In this document: piece by piece, positions 21,748 to 31,148 of the stretch
How positions within the stretch are numbered: the stretch's first letter is position 1
How the letters are laid out: every line of letters starts with the position of its first letter
Assembly (NCBI GenBank): GCA_009926065.1
Contig: RFPP01000003.1
Coordinates: forward strand, 1 to 64,000
Length of the DNA stretch: 64,000 nt
From: Flavobacteriaceae bacterium
GTDB taxonomy: Bacteria > Bacteroidota > Bacteroidia > Flavobacteriales > Flavobacteriaceae
Direction of reading: 5' to 3'
Notes under the pieces: generated by a model
Told to the model about the DNA's origin: nothing
Seen by the model: the letters and a program-made list of their open reading frames with translations, nothing else
Databases searched by the model: none
Made by a program: the position numbers and the translations under genes

Positions 21748-22073
21748 TATTTCAATTTTTCATTGTCATGATGGCGGTCTTTATCACGAATAGATTTTAG
21801 ATCCATTTTTTTATCAAAAGCGGCCTGAAGGTCAATTCCTGTTTGATTTGCGAGGCAAAGAACTACAAAAACCACATCGGCTAATTCTTCGCCAAGATCT
21901 TTGTTTTTATCGGATTCTTTCTCCGATTGTTCTCCATATCGGCGAGCAATAATGCGAGCCACTTCACCTACTTCTTCTGTAAGTTGAGCCATATTTGTTA
22001 GTTCGTTAAAGTAACGAACGCCGTGCTCTTTGATCCATTTATCAACTACTAGTTGGGAATTTTTAAGGTTCAT
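21747..22073 (-). CDS. MazG-like nucleotide pyrophosphohydrolase
   Basis: 108 aa; LTEEVGEVARII...LGEELADVVFVVL (ExxE...ExxD). Confidence 0.88.
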   Translation of the reverse strand: MNLKNSQLVVDKWIKEHGVRYFNELTNMAQLTEEVGEVARIIARRYGEQSEKESDKNKDLGEELADVVFVVLCLANQTGIDLQAAFDKKMDLKSIRDKDRHHDNEKLK

Positions 22074-22525
22074 TATGATTTGTTTTTACTGTCAATAATT
22101 ATGGTTACGGGGCCATCGTTTACCAATGCCACTTTCATATCTGCTCCAAATTTACCACTTTGGACTTTCTTTCCAAGTTCAAATTCCATTTGTTGAAGGA
22201 ATTTTTCGTACAAAGGAATAGCGATTTCTGGTTTTGAAGCTTTGATATATGATGGGCGATTTCCCTTTTTAGTGCTTGCGTGTAATGTAAATTGACTTAC
22301 AATAATAATATCACCATTAACGTCTTTTACAGATAAATTCATGACATCATTTTCGTCGCCAAAAATTCGTAGGTTGATTATTTTTTGGCTAAGCCAATTG
22401 ATGTCTTCCATAGAATCTTCGTCTTCAATGCCAACCAATACCAATAAGCCACCTTGAATAGTAGCTACAATTTCGGTTTCAATAGTTACCGATGCGGAAG
22501 TTACTCTTTGAATTATTACTTTCAA
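22073..22525 (-). CDS. dtd: D-aminoacyl-tRNA deacylase
   Basis: 150 aa; MKVIIQRVTSASVTI, SQFTLHAS, GKFGADMKVALVNDGPVTI. Confidence 0.97.
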   Translation of the reverse strand: MKVIIQRVTSASVTIETEIVATIQGGLLVLVGIEDEDSMEDINWLSQKIINLRIFGDENDVMNLSVKDVNGDIIIVSQFTLHASTKKGNRPSYIKASKPEIAIPLYEKFLQQMEFELGKKVQSGKFGADMKVALVNDGPVTIIIDSKNKS

Positions 22526-22531
22526 ATTATT

Positions 22532-23512
22532 TTACTTATTTCTCGTTTCATCACTTGCTTTTCGATCTTCATCGTAAATATCTGTTCGATAATGTTCTTC
22601 ATCACCTTCCAAAATTTTGAGGTAACTTTTATAACGTGACCAAGATATTTGATCATTTTCAAGGGCTTTTTTTATAGCGCAATGGGGTTCGTCTTTATGC
22701 AAACAATTATTGAATTTACATTGGTCTTTTAAATTGAAAAACTCAGGGAAATAACCGCTAATTTCTTCTTTTTCCATATCTACAATGCCAAACCCTTTGA
22801 TTCCTGGTGTGTCAATAATTCTAGCGTCAAAACTTAAATCGTACATTTCTGCAAACGTAGTGGTATGTTGTCCTTGCATGCTTTGCTCAGAAATAACTTT
22901 CGTTTTTAATTGTAAATTAGGTTCAAGTGCATTAACCAAAGTGGATTTTCCAACACCTGAATGTCCAGAAAACATGCTTACTTTACCAATCATTAGGGCT
23001 TTTAACTCTTCAATTCCTTTCATTTCAGTTGAGGAAACTCGCAAACATTGGTAACCAATTTCTTGATAAATATGTTGCAAGTACAATTGTTCGTCTAAAG
23101 TCGATTCGTCAAAGGTATCAATCTTATTAAAAACCAAAATTGTTTCAATTCCGTATGCTTCCGCAGTAACTAAAAAACGATCAATAAAATTGGTAGTTGT
23201 AGGAGGATTATTAATTGTAATTAATAGAAAAACACGATCAATATTGGATGCTATAATGTGCATTTGATGCGATAAATTCACCGATTTTCGAACAATGTAA
23301 TTCTTCCTTTCGTGAATATTGTGAATCGTACCTGTAACAGAATCTGATGTTTCCTCAAGTTCATAATCTACCCAATCACCTACGGCAATTGGATTGGTAC
23401 TTTTAATGCCTTTGATTCGGAATTTACCTTTCATACGGCATTCCATAAAATCACCATTTTCTGATTTTACAGTGTACCAACTTCCAGTAGATTTATAAAC
23501 AAGTCCTGTCAT
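22532..23512 (-). CDS. rsgA: Ribosome small subunit-dependent GTPase A
   Basis: 326 aa; OB fold, circularly permuted GTPase motifs (NKID, GHSGVGKSTL, DTPGIKGFG), zinc CxxxxCxHxxxxxC. Confidence 0.97.
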   Translation of the reverse strand: MTGLVYKSTGSWYTVKSENGDFMECRMKGKFRIKGIKSTNPIAVGDWVDYELEETSDSVTGTIHNIHERKNYIVRKSVNLSHQMHIIASNIDRVFLLITINNPPTTTNFIDRFLVTAEAYGIETILVFNKIDTFDESTLDEQLYLQHIYQEIGYQCLRVSSTEMKGIEELKALMIGKVSMFSGHSGVGKSTLVNALEPNLQLKTKVISEQSMQGQHTTTFAEMYDLSFDARIIDTPGIKGFGIVDMEKEEISGYFPEFFNLKDQCKFNNCLHKDEPHCAIKKALENDQISWSRYKSYLKILEGDEEHYRTDIYDEDRKASDETRNK

Positions 23513-23527
23513 GAGGCAAAGATATAG

Positions 23528-24631
23528 TTAATTGGAAGAATGATTCATTATTTTTTCTTGATGGCTGATGCTTTCTTGATGTATTGCCTTGTATAATTTT
23601 AAAATAAATTCTTCACTTAATCCTTTTTCTTCTCCGTCAGCGACCATTTTTTCAAGAATTTTCTCCCATCTTTTATTTTGTAAAACAGCTACATTCTTGG
23701 CTTTTTTAATTGCCCCGATTTCTTCTGCAACCTTCATCCTTTTTCCTAATAATTCCAATATTTTTGAATCGGTGATATCAATTTTTGCTCTCAACTTTTC
23801 CATGTCAATATTGAAATCTTCTTCAAATGATGCACTCCTGATTACTAATTCTTGAATTATTTGCTTTAAAACTTGAGGCGTTACTTGTTGATCGGCATCG
23901 CTCCATGCATTTTCTGGATCATTATGCGTTTCAATCATTAATCCGTCATAATTCAAATCCATCGCTTGTTGAGCCACTTCTTTTATCATTGCTCTTTTAC
24001 CGGTTATGTGTGAAGGATCGCAAATTAGTGGTAAATCAGGAAATTTACTTTGTAAATCGATAGCAATTTGCCACTCTGGAATGTTTCTATATTTTGTTTT
24101 TTCATAGGTTGAAAAACCTCTATGAATCACTCCTAACTTCTTAATTCCAGCATTATACAAACGCTCCACGCCACCAATCCATAAAGCCAAATCAGGATTT
24201 ACAGGATTTTTCACCAATACAATTTTGTCGGTATTTTTTAAAGCATCCGCAATCTCTTGAACTGCAAAAGTATTTACCGTAGTTCTAGCGCCTATCCATA
24301 GCACATCAATATCATATTCTAATGCTAACTTTACGTGCGCTGCATTTGCAACTTCAATTGCCATCATCAAACCGGTTTCTGCTTTTGCTTTTTGTAACCA
24401 TTTCAAACCAATTTCACCAACACCTTCAAATCCCCCAGGGCGAGTTCTCGGTTTCCAAATTCCAGCTCTGAAAATAGTAACGTCAGAGTTTTTTAAATCG
24501 TGAGCAATTTTTAATACCTGCTCTTCCGTTTCTGCGCTACAAGGCCCTGCAATCATCAATGGATGTGGCAGGTTAAAGTCGTCTAACCACTTTCTCATTT
24601 CTTTATCGTTAAACCTATTTTTCATTCTCAA
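23528..24631 (-). CDS. Bifunctional 3-deoxy-7-phosphoheptulonate synthase / chorismate mutase type II
   Basis: 367 aa; DAHP synthase (AGPCSAETEEQ, GIWKPRTRPGGFEG, CDPSHITGKR) plus C-terminal AroQ helix region. Confidence 0.94.
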   Translation of the reverse strand: MRMKNRFNDKEMRKWLDDFNLPHPLMIAGPCSAETEEQVLKIAHDLKNSDVTIFRAGIWKPRTRPGGFEGVGEIGLKWLQKAKAETGLMMAIEVANAAHVKLALEYDIDVLWIGARTTVNTFAVQEIADALKNTDKIVLVKNPVNPDLALWIGGVERLYNAGIKKLGVIHRGFSTYEKTKYRNIPEWQIAIDLQSKFPDLPLICDPSHITGKRAMIKEVAQQAMDLNYDGLMIETHNDPENAWSDADQQVTPQVLKQIIQELVIRSASFEEDFNIDMEKLRAKIDITDSKILELLGKRMKVAEEIGAIKKAKNVAVLQNKRWEKILEKMVADGEEKGLSEEFILKLYKAIHQESISHQEKIMNHSSN

Positions 24632-24813
24632 GATTTCGCTTTTTAAATATTCTACAAAATTATTATAATTATCTTGAATACACTTTTTGTTTACTTATTA
24701 TTTACAACAATTTTAGATTTTGTTCGTTAACTAAATAAATTAATGAGTCTGCATTTTAGAAATGATTATGGTAAACCTAATTTTTCTACTTACTTTTGTT
24801 CAAAATAAATAAT

Positions 24814-25713
24814 ATGTCAATTGAAGTTGTAAATATTTCTAAAAGTTATGGCGATCAGAAAGCCCTGGACGCCGTTTCATTCTCTGTAAAAAAGGGAGAA
24901 ATTGTAGGTTTTTTAGGTCCGAATGGTGCTGGAAAATCTACATTAATGAAAATATTAACTACCTATATCACTGCAGATGAAGGAAGTGCAGCCGTAAAGG
25001 GATTTGATGTAAATTCCAATCAAAAATCGGTTCAATTGTCTGTTGGTTATTTGCCTGAGCACAATCCATTGTATTTAGATTTGTATGTAAGAGAATATTT
25101 GGCTTTCAATGCCGATGTTTTTAAAGTGGAAAAATCTAGAATAAATGATGTTATTGAATTAACCGGATTAACTTCTGAAAGTCATAAAAAAATTGGTCAA
25201 TTGTCCAAAGGATATCGTCAAAGGGTTGGTTTAGCCAATGCGCTTTTACACAATCCCGATGTTCTAATTTTAGATGAACCAACCACTGGTTTAGATCCAA
25301 ATCAGTTGATTGAGATTAGAAATGTGATTAAAAACGTTGGGAAAGATAAAACCGTATTCTTGTCAACACACATCATGCAAGAGGTTGAGGCAATTTGCGA
25401 TCGTGTTATTATTATCAATAATGGTAAAATTGTAACCGATAAAAAATTGGACAAACTAATTTCTTCAGACAAAGAACAAGTTATCGAGGTTGAATTTGAT
25501 TTTAAAATTGAAGAACAGGTTATTGCAAAAATACCTCATTTAAAATCCTATAAAAATGTTCATGATATGGTTTGGGAATTGACTTTTATTTCTGAAACCG
25601 ATATGCGTCCCGTGGTTTTTGATTTTGCAAATGAAAATGGTTTAAAAACACTTCAATTAAATCAAAAAAATAAAAATTTAGAAGCTATTTTTAGGGAAAT
25701 CACCAAAAAATAA
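24814..25713 (+). CDS. gldA: Gliding-motility-associated ABC transporter ATP-binding subunit
   Basis: MSIEVVNISKSYGDQKALDAVSF; Walker A GPNGAGKST, LSKGYRQRVGLANAL, LILDEPTTGLDPNQ; likely ATG start at 24814, after TACTTTTG box at 24791-24798. Confidence 0.88.
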   Translation: MSIEVVNISKSYGDQKALDAVSFSVKKGEIVGFLGPNGAGKSTLMKILTTYITADEGSAAVKGFDVNSNQKSVQLSVGYLPEHNPLYLDLYVREYLAFNADVFKVEKSRINDVIELTGLTSESHKKIGQLSKGYRQRVGLANALLHNPDVLILDEPTTGLDPNQLIEIRNVIKNVGKDKTVFLSTHIMQEVEAICDRVIIINNGKIVTDKKLDKLISSDKEQVIEVEFDFKIEEQVIAKIPHLKSYKNVHDMVWELTFISETDMRPVVFDFANENGLKTLQLNQKNKNLEAIFREITKK

Positions 25714-25717
25714 TAGA

Positions 25718-26674
25718 CTAAAATACTGCTTTAGCAATTTGTCGAATATTCTCTGATTTTCCCATAGAATAATAATGCAAAACAGGAACTCCCGCTTTTT
25801 TTAATTCTAATGATTGTTGAATTGCCCATTCAATTCCTACTGCTTTAACCTCAGCTGTAGAAGTGCTTTTTTCAATTGCGTTTATTAAATCTTCTGGTAA
25901 ATCTACGCGAAAAACTTGAGGTAATAAATGGAGGTGTTTTTTTACAGCAATTGGTTTAATCCCAGGTATAATAGGTATTGTAATTCCGATTGCTCTTGCT
26001 TTTTCTACAAATTCAAAATATTTAGAATTATCGAAAAACATTTGGGTAACCACATAATCAGCACCGGCGTCCACTTTTTCCTTTAATCTTTTTAGATCAG
26101 ATTGTAATGATGGCGATTCTAAGTGTTTTTCAGGATAACCAGCCACACCAATACAAAAATCAGGTTTATTATCAACGTCAACAAGGTCGTGTAAATATTT
26201 TCCCTGATTTAATTTTTTAATTTGTTTTACTAAATCAACGGCATAATTGTTACCACCATTTTTAGGCATAAAATATTTCTCTTCTTTCATTGCATCACCA
26301 CGTAACGCCATCACATTATCGATTCCTAAATAGTGGCAATCTACCAATAAATACTCCGTTTCTTCTTTAGTAAAACCACCACAAAGTACATGTGGAATAG
26401 TATCTACATTATATTTATGTTTGATAGAAGCGCAAATCCCAAGAGTTCCGGGGCGCATTCTAGTTAGTTTTTTATCTAATAAGCCGTTTCCTTTATCAAT
26501 GTAGATAAACTCTTCACGAGAAGTCGTAACATCGATAAATGGAGGATTAAATTCCATTAATGGATCGATATTGTCATACAATTCTTGAATACTTTTTCCT
26601 TTTTGAGGCGGTATAATTTCAAAAGAAAATAAAGTGTTTCCTTTCGCTTTTTCGATGTGTTTTGTTACTTTCAT
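25718..26674 (-). CDS. metF: Methylenetetrahydrofolate reductase
   Basis: 318 aa; FSFEIIPPQKG, VTTSREEF, GADYVVTQMFFD, PIIPGIKPI. Confidence 0.96.
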   Translation of the reverse strand: MKVTKHIEKAKGNTLFSFEIIPPQKGKSIQELYDNIDPLMEFNPPFIDVTTSREEFIYIDKGNGLLDKKLTRMRPGTLGICASIKHKYNVDTIPHVLCGGFTKEETEYLLVDCHYLGIDNVMALRGDAMKEEKYFMPKNGGNNYAVDLVKQIKKLNQGKYLHDLVDVDNKPDFCIGVAGYPEKHLESPSLQSDLKRLKEKVDAGADYVVTQMFFDNSKYFEFVEKARAIGITIPIIPGIKPIAVKKHLHLLPQVFRVDLPEDLINAIEKSTSTAEVKAVGIEWAIQQSLELKKAGVPVLHYYSMGKSENIRQIAKAVF

Positions 26675-26678
26675 ATAA

Positions 26679-26742
26679 TTGGTTGTTGGTTGTTGGTTGT
26701 TGGTTGCAGATAATTTCTATCAACTATCAACCATCAACTATT
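26679..26742. repeat. Heptad element B: (GGTTGTT)n and inverted (ATCAACY)n
   Basis: TTGGTTGTTGGTTGTTGGTTGTTGGTTG, spacer GCAGATAATTTCT, then ATCAACTATCAACCATCAACTATTA. Confidence 0.85.
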
Positions 26743-26744
26743 AT

Positions 26745-29453
26745 TTAATCAGCAATATTTGGATTTAACCATTTTATTGCTACTTCTGTTGATATATTTC
26801 TACGTTTTGAATAATCTATAACTTGATCTTCTTTAATTTTTCCGAGTCCAAAATACTTACTTTCAGGATTTGCAAAGTAATAGCCAGAGACAGATGAAGC
26901 TGGCCACATTGCCATACTTTCAGTTAGTTTAACTCCAATTTTCTGTTCTACATTTAGTAATTTCCAGATAGTAGGTTTCTCCAAATGGTCCGGACACGCG
27001 GGATAACCTGGCGCTGGTCGAATTCCCTTGTACTTTTCTTCTATTAAATCATCAGTGGATAATTTCTCATCCGAAGCATAACCCCAAATGTCTTTTCTAA
27101 CTTTTTCATGTAAATATTCTGCAAATGCTTCCGCCAATCGATCTGCAAGTGCTTTAACCATAATTGAATTATAGTCGTCTAATTTTGTTTCAAATTCGGC
27201 AGCCCATTCATCAACTCCAAAACCGGTTGTAACACAAAACGCACCAATATAATCTGTTTTACCACAATCTTTAGGTGCAATAAAATCGGCTAGTGCTATA
27301 TTTGGTGCTCCAGCAGTTTTTTGAGATTGTTGACGTAATGTTAGAAAAACCAATGATTGAAGGTTATTGGTTGTGGATTGAACCAAAATATCATCATCGT
27401 TAACTTGATTCGCAGGGAAAATTCCATAAATGCCTTTGGCAGATAATTTCTTTTCATTTAAAATAACTTTCAACATTTCTTGGGCATCCGCAAAAACTGA
27501 AGTTGCTTGTTCTCCTACCACATCGTCTGATAAAATGGCTGGATATTTTCCAAACAATTCCCAAGTTCTAAAAAAAGGAGTCCAGTCGATATAGGGAACT
27601 AAAATTTCCAAATCGACTTCTATGGTTTTTGTTCCAATAAAATTTGGTTTAACAGGTGTAAAATTATCCCAATCTAATTTTAATTTATTTGCACGTGCTT
27701 GTTCTATAGTTAGAAAATTCTTATCCCGACTTCTGTTCAAATATCCTTCTCGAAGTTCGTCGTATTCCGATCGGATTTCGCTTACGTATTTTAAATTGGT
27801 GTCTTCATTCAATAAATTTCCTGCCACTGTAACCGCTCTTGAAGCGTCATTAACATGAACCACAGTGCTCGAATATTGAGGTGCAATTTTAACTGCAGTA
27901 TGCGCTCGAGAAGTGGTAGCACCGCCAATCATAATAGGGATTTTTATATTTAACCTCTCCATTTCTTTAGCCAAATAAACCATTTCATCTAATGAAGGCG
28001 TGATTAATCCACTTAAACCAATAATATCTACGTTGTGCTCAATTGCTTTAGCTATAATTTTCTCTGGTGCAACCATCACCCCTAAATCAATGATTTCATA
28101 ATTATTACAACCTAATACTACCGAAACAATGTTTTTTCCAATGTCGTGAACATCGCCTTTTACAGTTGCCATTAGAATTTTTCCAGCCCCTTGTTTATCG
28201 CCATCTTGCTTACTAGCTTCGATATATGGTAATAAATAGGCAACCGCTTTTTTCATTACTCGTGCTGATTTTACAACTTGTGGCAAGAACATTTTTCCAC
28301 TTCCAAATAAATCACCAACCACGTTCATTCCAGCCATTAAATTGATTTCGATAACATCTATTGGTTTGGAAGCGGCGAGTCTGGCTTCTTCAATGTCTTG
28401 GTCGATAAATTCATCTATTCCTTTAACTAAGGAATGCGTTAAACGTTCTTGAATTGTTCCTGACCGCCATTCTTGAACCGCTTTTTCATTGTTCTTAGAG
28501 TCCCCTTTTACATTTTCTGCAAAATCCAATAGTCGTTCGGTAGCATCGTCTCTTCGATTTAATAATACGTCTTCAACATGTTCTAATAAATCTTTTGGGA
28601 TTTCATCATAAATGGTTAGCATTTCTGGGTTTACAATTCCCATGGTCATACCATTATTAATTGCATGATATAAAAACACGGAATGCATTGCCTCACGAAC
28701 GATATCATTTCCTCTGAAAGAGAATGAAACGTTACTAACTCCGCCGCTTACATGGGCATGAGGTAGGTTTTCTTTAATCCATTTTGTAGCTCTAAAGAAA
28801 TCTAACGCATTCAATTTGTGTTCGTCCATTCCCGTTGCTACAGGAAAAATATTCGGATCAAAAATGATGTCTTGAGGAGGAAAACCAACTTCATTTACCA
28901 GAATATCATAAGACCTTTTACAAATTTCGATTCGCCTTTCATAAGTATCAGCTTGTCCTACTTCGTCGAAGGCCATAATAATAACAGCCGCACCGTATTT
29001 TTTAATTAATTTGGCATGATGAATAAAGCGTTCTTCACCTTCTTTAAGAGAAATTGAATTGACCACACTTTTACCTTGCGCCACTTTCAAACCGGCTTCA
29101 ATAATTTCCCATTTTGAACTGTCAATCATCAATGGAACGCGGGAAATATTGGGTTCAGAAGCAATTAAATTTAAGAAAGTGGTCATTGCGTAAACACCAT
29201 CAAGCATTCCTTCGTCCATATTGACATCGATGATTTGCGCACCGCCTTCCACCTGCTCTTTTGCAATAGAAAGTGCTTCCTCGTATTTCTCTTCTTTAAT
29301 TAATCGAAGGAATTTTCGTGAACCCGTAACATTCGTCCTTTCACCAACGTTTACAAAATTGGTATTAGGTGTAATTACTAATGGTTCTAGACCTGATAAC
29401 TTTAAAAAGTTGTTGGTTGTTGGTTGTTGGTTGTTGGCCGTATCAATAATCAT
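26745..29453 (-). CDS. metH: Methionine synthase, pterin-, cobalamin- and activation-domain portion
   Basis: 902 aa; [25 protein letters not shown], activation domain [12 protein letters not shown]. Confidence 0.96.
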   Translation of the reverse strand: MIIDTANNQQPTTNNFLKLSGLEPLVITPNTNFVNVGERTNVTGSRKFLRLIKEEKYEEALSIAKEQVEGGAQIIDVNMDEGMLDGVYAMTTFLNLIASEPNISRVPLMIDSSKWEIIEAGLKVAQGKSVVNSISLKEGEERFIHHAKLIKKYGAAVIIMAFDEVGQADTYERRIEICKRSYDILVNEVGFPPQDIIFDPNIFPVATGMDEHKLNALDFFRATKWIKENLPHAHVSGGVSNVSFSFRGNDIVREAMHSVFLYHAINNGMTMGIVNPEMLTIYDEIPKDLLEHVEDVLLNRRDDATERLLDFAENVKGDSKNNEKAVQEWRSGTIQERLTHSLVKGIDEFIDQDIEEARLAASKPIDVIEINLMAGMNVVGDLFGSGKMFLPQVVKSARVMKKAVAYLLPYIEASKQDGDKQGAGKILMATVKGDVHDIGKNIVSVVLGCNNYEIIDLGVMVAPEKIIAKAIEHNVDIIGLSGLITPSLDEMVYLAKEMERLNIKIPIMIGGATTSRAHTAVKIAPQYSSTVVHVNDASRAVTVAGNLLNEDTNLKYVSEIRSEYDELREGYLNRSRDKNFLTIEQARANKLKLDWDNFTPVKPNFIGTKTIEVDLEILVPYIDWTPFFRTWELFGKYPAILSDDVVGEQATSVFADAQEMLKVILNEKKLSAKGIYGIFPANQVNDDDILVQSTTNNLQSLVFLTLRQQSQKTAGAPNIALADFIAPKDCGKTDYIGAFCVTTGFGVDEWAAEFETKLDDYNSIMVKALADRLAEAFAEYLHEKVRKDIWGYASDEKLSTDDLIEEKYKGIRPAPGYPACPDHLEKPTIWKLLNVEQKIGVKLTESMAMWPASSVSGYYFANPESKYFGLGKIKEDQVIDYSKRRNISTEVAIKWLNPNIAD
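29409..29437. repeat. Heptad element C, left array (GTTGTTG)n within the 5' coding end of metH
   Basis: GTTGTTGGTTGTTGGTTGTTGGTTGTTGG; encodes NNQQPTTNN on the minus strand. Confidence 0.85.
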
Positions 29454-29806
29454 AACAGCTTTCTATAATAATTTATAAATCCGTTTAATAGTTTTTTACA
29501 AGATTGCATCTGGTTAAAAACAATATTAAAATTATTCTCGTCAATATATTTTTGGTCAAGAGCCACATAACATTGTGTTTCTAATTCATACAATGAACCT
29601 CTTGAAATATGTATAAAATTAATTGTGTCTTTTGCTGTTTGTCTACCACAACCTTCGGCAATATTTGAAGGAATTGAAACCGAACATCTTCTCATTTGAT
29701 TTGTCAAACCGTAAATTTCATCTTTTGGAAAAACTTTAGAAAATTCATAAACTAAATTTGTCAATTTCCTTGCTTCCACCCAAACTTCTAGTTTATTATA
29801 TTCCAT
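29450..29806 (-). CDS. Four-helix-bundle protein (23S rRNA intervening-sequence / S23 family)
   Basis: 118 aa; [50 protein letters not shown]...[19 protein letters not shown] signature. Confidence 0.92.
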   Translation of the reverse strand: MEYNKLEVWVEARKLTNLVYEFSKVFPKDEIYGLTNQMRRCSVSIPSNIAEGCGRQTAKDTINFIHISRGSLYELETQCYVALDQKYIDENNFNIVFNQMQSCKKLLNGFINYYRKLL

Positions 29807-29861
29807 ATTTATTTTTAATTATTGTAATATACCTTAAATTTTCTTGATTTAATCTCCAAAA

Positions 29862-29882
29862 ATCATCAACCATCAACCGACA
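29862..29882. repeat. Heptad element C, right array (ATCATCA ACCATCA ACCGACA)
   Basis: Opposite orientation to 29409-29437; overlaps the stop codon of the metH N-terminal ORF. Confidence 0.7.
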
Positions 29883-30868
29883 ACTTTCCTCGGCTTATAC
29901 TCCTTCGCCACCTCGGCAATTAATTTAATATGATCGGGATTTGTTCCGCAACATCCTCCAATAATATTGATTAAATTTTCGTCTAAATATTCCTTGATTT
30001 GTGCTTGCATTTCGGCTGGAGTTTCGTCGTATTGTCCAAAAGCGTTTGGCAATCCTGCATTAGGATGCGCCGAAATGTTAAAAGAGGTATTGTGAGATAA
30101 TTGTTTCAAATAGGGTTTTAATTGTTTGGCTCCTAGCGCACAATTAAAACCAACGCTCAATAATGGAATATGCGAAATTGAAATTAAAAATGCTTCTACT
30201 GTTTGCCCTGAAAGTGTTCTTCCAGAAGCGTCCGTAATAGTTCCTGAAACCATAATTGGAATATCAATATTGCGTTCTTCTTTTACTTCTTCAATGGCAA
30301 AAAGTGCTGCTTTCGCATTAAGGGTGTCAAAAATAGTTTCCACCAAAAGTAAATCTACACCGCCGTCAATTAGCGCTTCTACTTGTTGTTTATAAGCAAT
30401 TCTTAATTCGTCAAAGGTTACGGCTCTGAAACCAGGATTGTTTACATCTGGCGACATGCTTGCGGTTTTGTTTGTTGGACCGATTGAACCCGCTACGAAT
30501 CTTGGTTTTTCAGGATTTTTAGCTGTAAATTCATCTGCGACTTTACGAGCAATTTTTGCGGATTCAAAATTGAGTTCGTATACTATATCTTCCAAATGGT
30601 AATCGGCCATTCCTATCGTTGTTCCTGAGAAGGTATTGGTTTCAACAATATCTGCACCGGCTTCAAAATATTGAGAGTGTATAGACTCAATAGCTTGTGG
30701 CTGGGTGAGTGATAATAAATCATTATTTCCTTTTAAAGAATAGGGAAAATTTGCAAAACGCTCGCCTCGAAAATCTTCCTCTGAGAAATTATAGCGTTGC
30801 AACATGGTACCCATTGCGCCATCAAGTACTAGTATTCGCTTATTTATTTCTTGTAAAATTGAACTCAT
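29873..30868 (-). CDS. metH: Methionine synthase, homocysteine S-methyltransferase portion
   Basis: 331 aa; RILVLDGAMGTMLQ, ETNTFSGT, GGCCGTNPDHI zinc ligands. Confidence 0.95.
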   Translation of the reverse strand: MSSILQEINKRILVLDGAMGTMLQRYNFSEEDFRGERFANFPYSLKGNNDLLSLTQPQAIESIHSQYFEAGADIVETNTFSGTTIGMADYHLEDIVYELNFESAKIARKVADEFTAKNPEKPRFVAGSIGPTNKTASMSPDVNNPGFRAVTFDELRIAYKQQVEALIDGGVDLLLVETIFDTLNAKAALFAIEEVKEERNIDIPIMVSGTITDASGRTLSGQTVEAFLISISHIPLLSVGFNCALGAKQLKPYLKQLSHNTSFNISAHPNAGLPNAFGQYDETPAEMQAQIKEYLDENLINIIGGCCGTNPDHIKLIAEVAKEYKPRKVVG

Positions 30869-30911
30869 TTATTAATTTTCTGATATTATTTAGAGAGGCC
30901 TTAAAAAATAT

Positions 30912-30976
30912 ATACTCCCGGTTGTAGTGGAAATCCTGCGGTTTTTTTCGCAGATTGCAACGAAAACGGGAATAGG
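30912..30976. repeat. Structured intergenic repeat, copy 1
   Basis: CTCCCGGTTGTAGTGGAAATCCTGCGGTTTTTTTCGCAGATTGCAACGAAAACGGGAATAGG; flanks match the copies at 33123 and 44386 around a different central hairpin. Confidence 0.65.
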
Positions 30977-31044
30977 AATTATTAATTGCCTTAAAATTCG
31001 GTTCAAAAAAATAAAAAATGTTATAGAAAGGGAGAAATTCTCTA

Positions 31045-31148
31045 GTTATCTGTTCACGCATGTGTGATAGAATGTAGCACCTTCTTCAGGAATAAAGGGT
31101 TGCTAAGCTTTCATTGGGTCTAATCCCTCCGGCTTTCGTGATAACAAT
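31045..31148 (-). promoter_or_regulatory. SAM-I (S-box) riboswitch aptamer upstream of metH operon
   Basis: Minus strand GTTATCACGAAAGCCGGAGGGATTAGACCCAATGAAAGCTTAGCAACCC...GAAGGTGCTACATTC...GATAAC; matches S-box core (GGAGGGA, CCCxATGAAA, GCAACC, AAGGTGC); P1 GTTATC/GATAAC. Confidence 0.93.

Noticed and set aside
29450-30868. metH as a frameshifted or disrupted pseudogene
   Set aside because: Both ORFs are long, with intact domain motifs, and a separate intact gene lies between them; split MetH is, to my knowledge, usual in flavobacteria.
30840-31061. 73-aa ORF in the metH leader
   Set aside because: Translation crosses the structured repeat and the riboswitch flank; no domain or codon-usage support.
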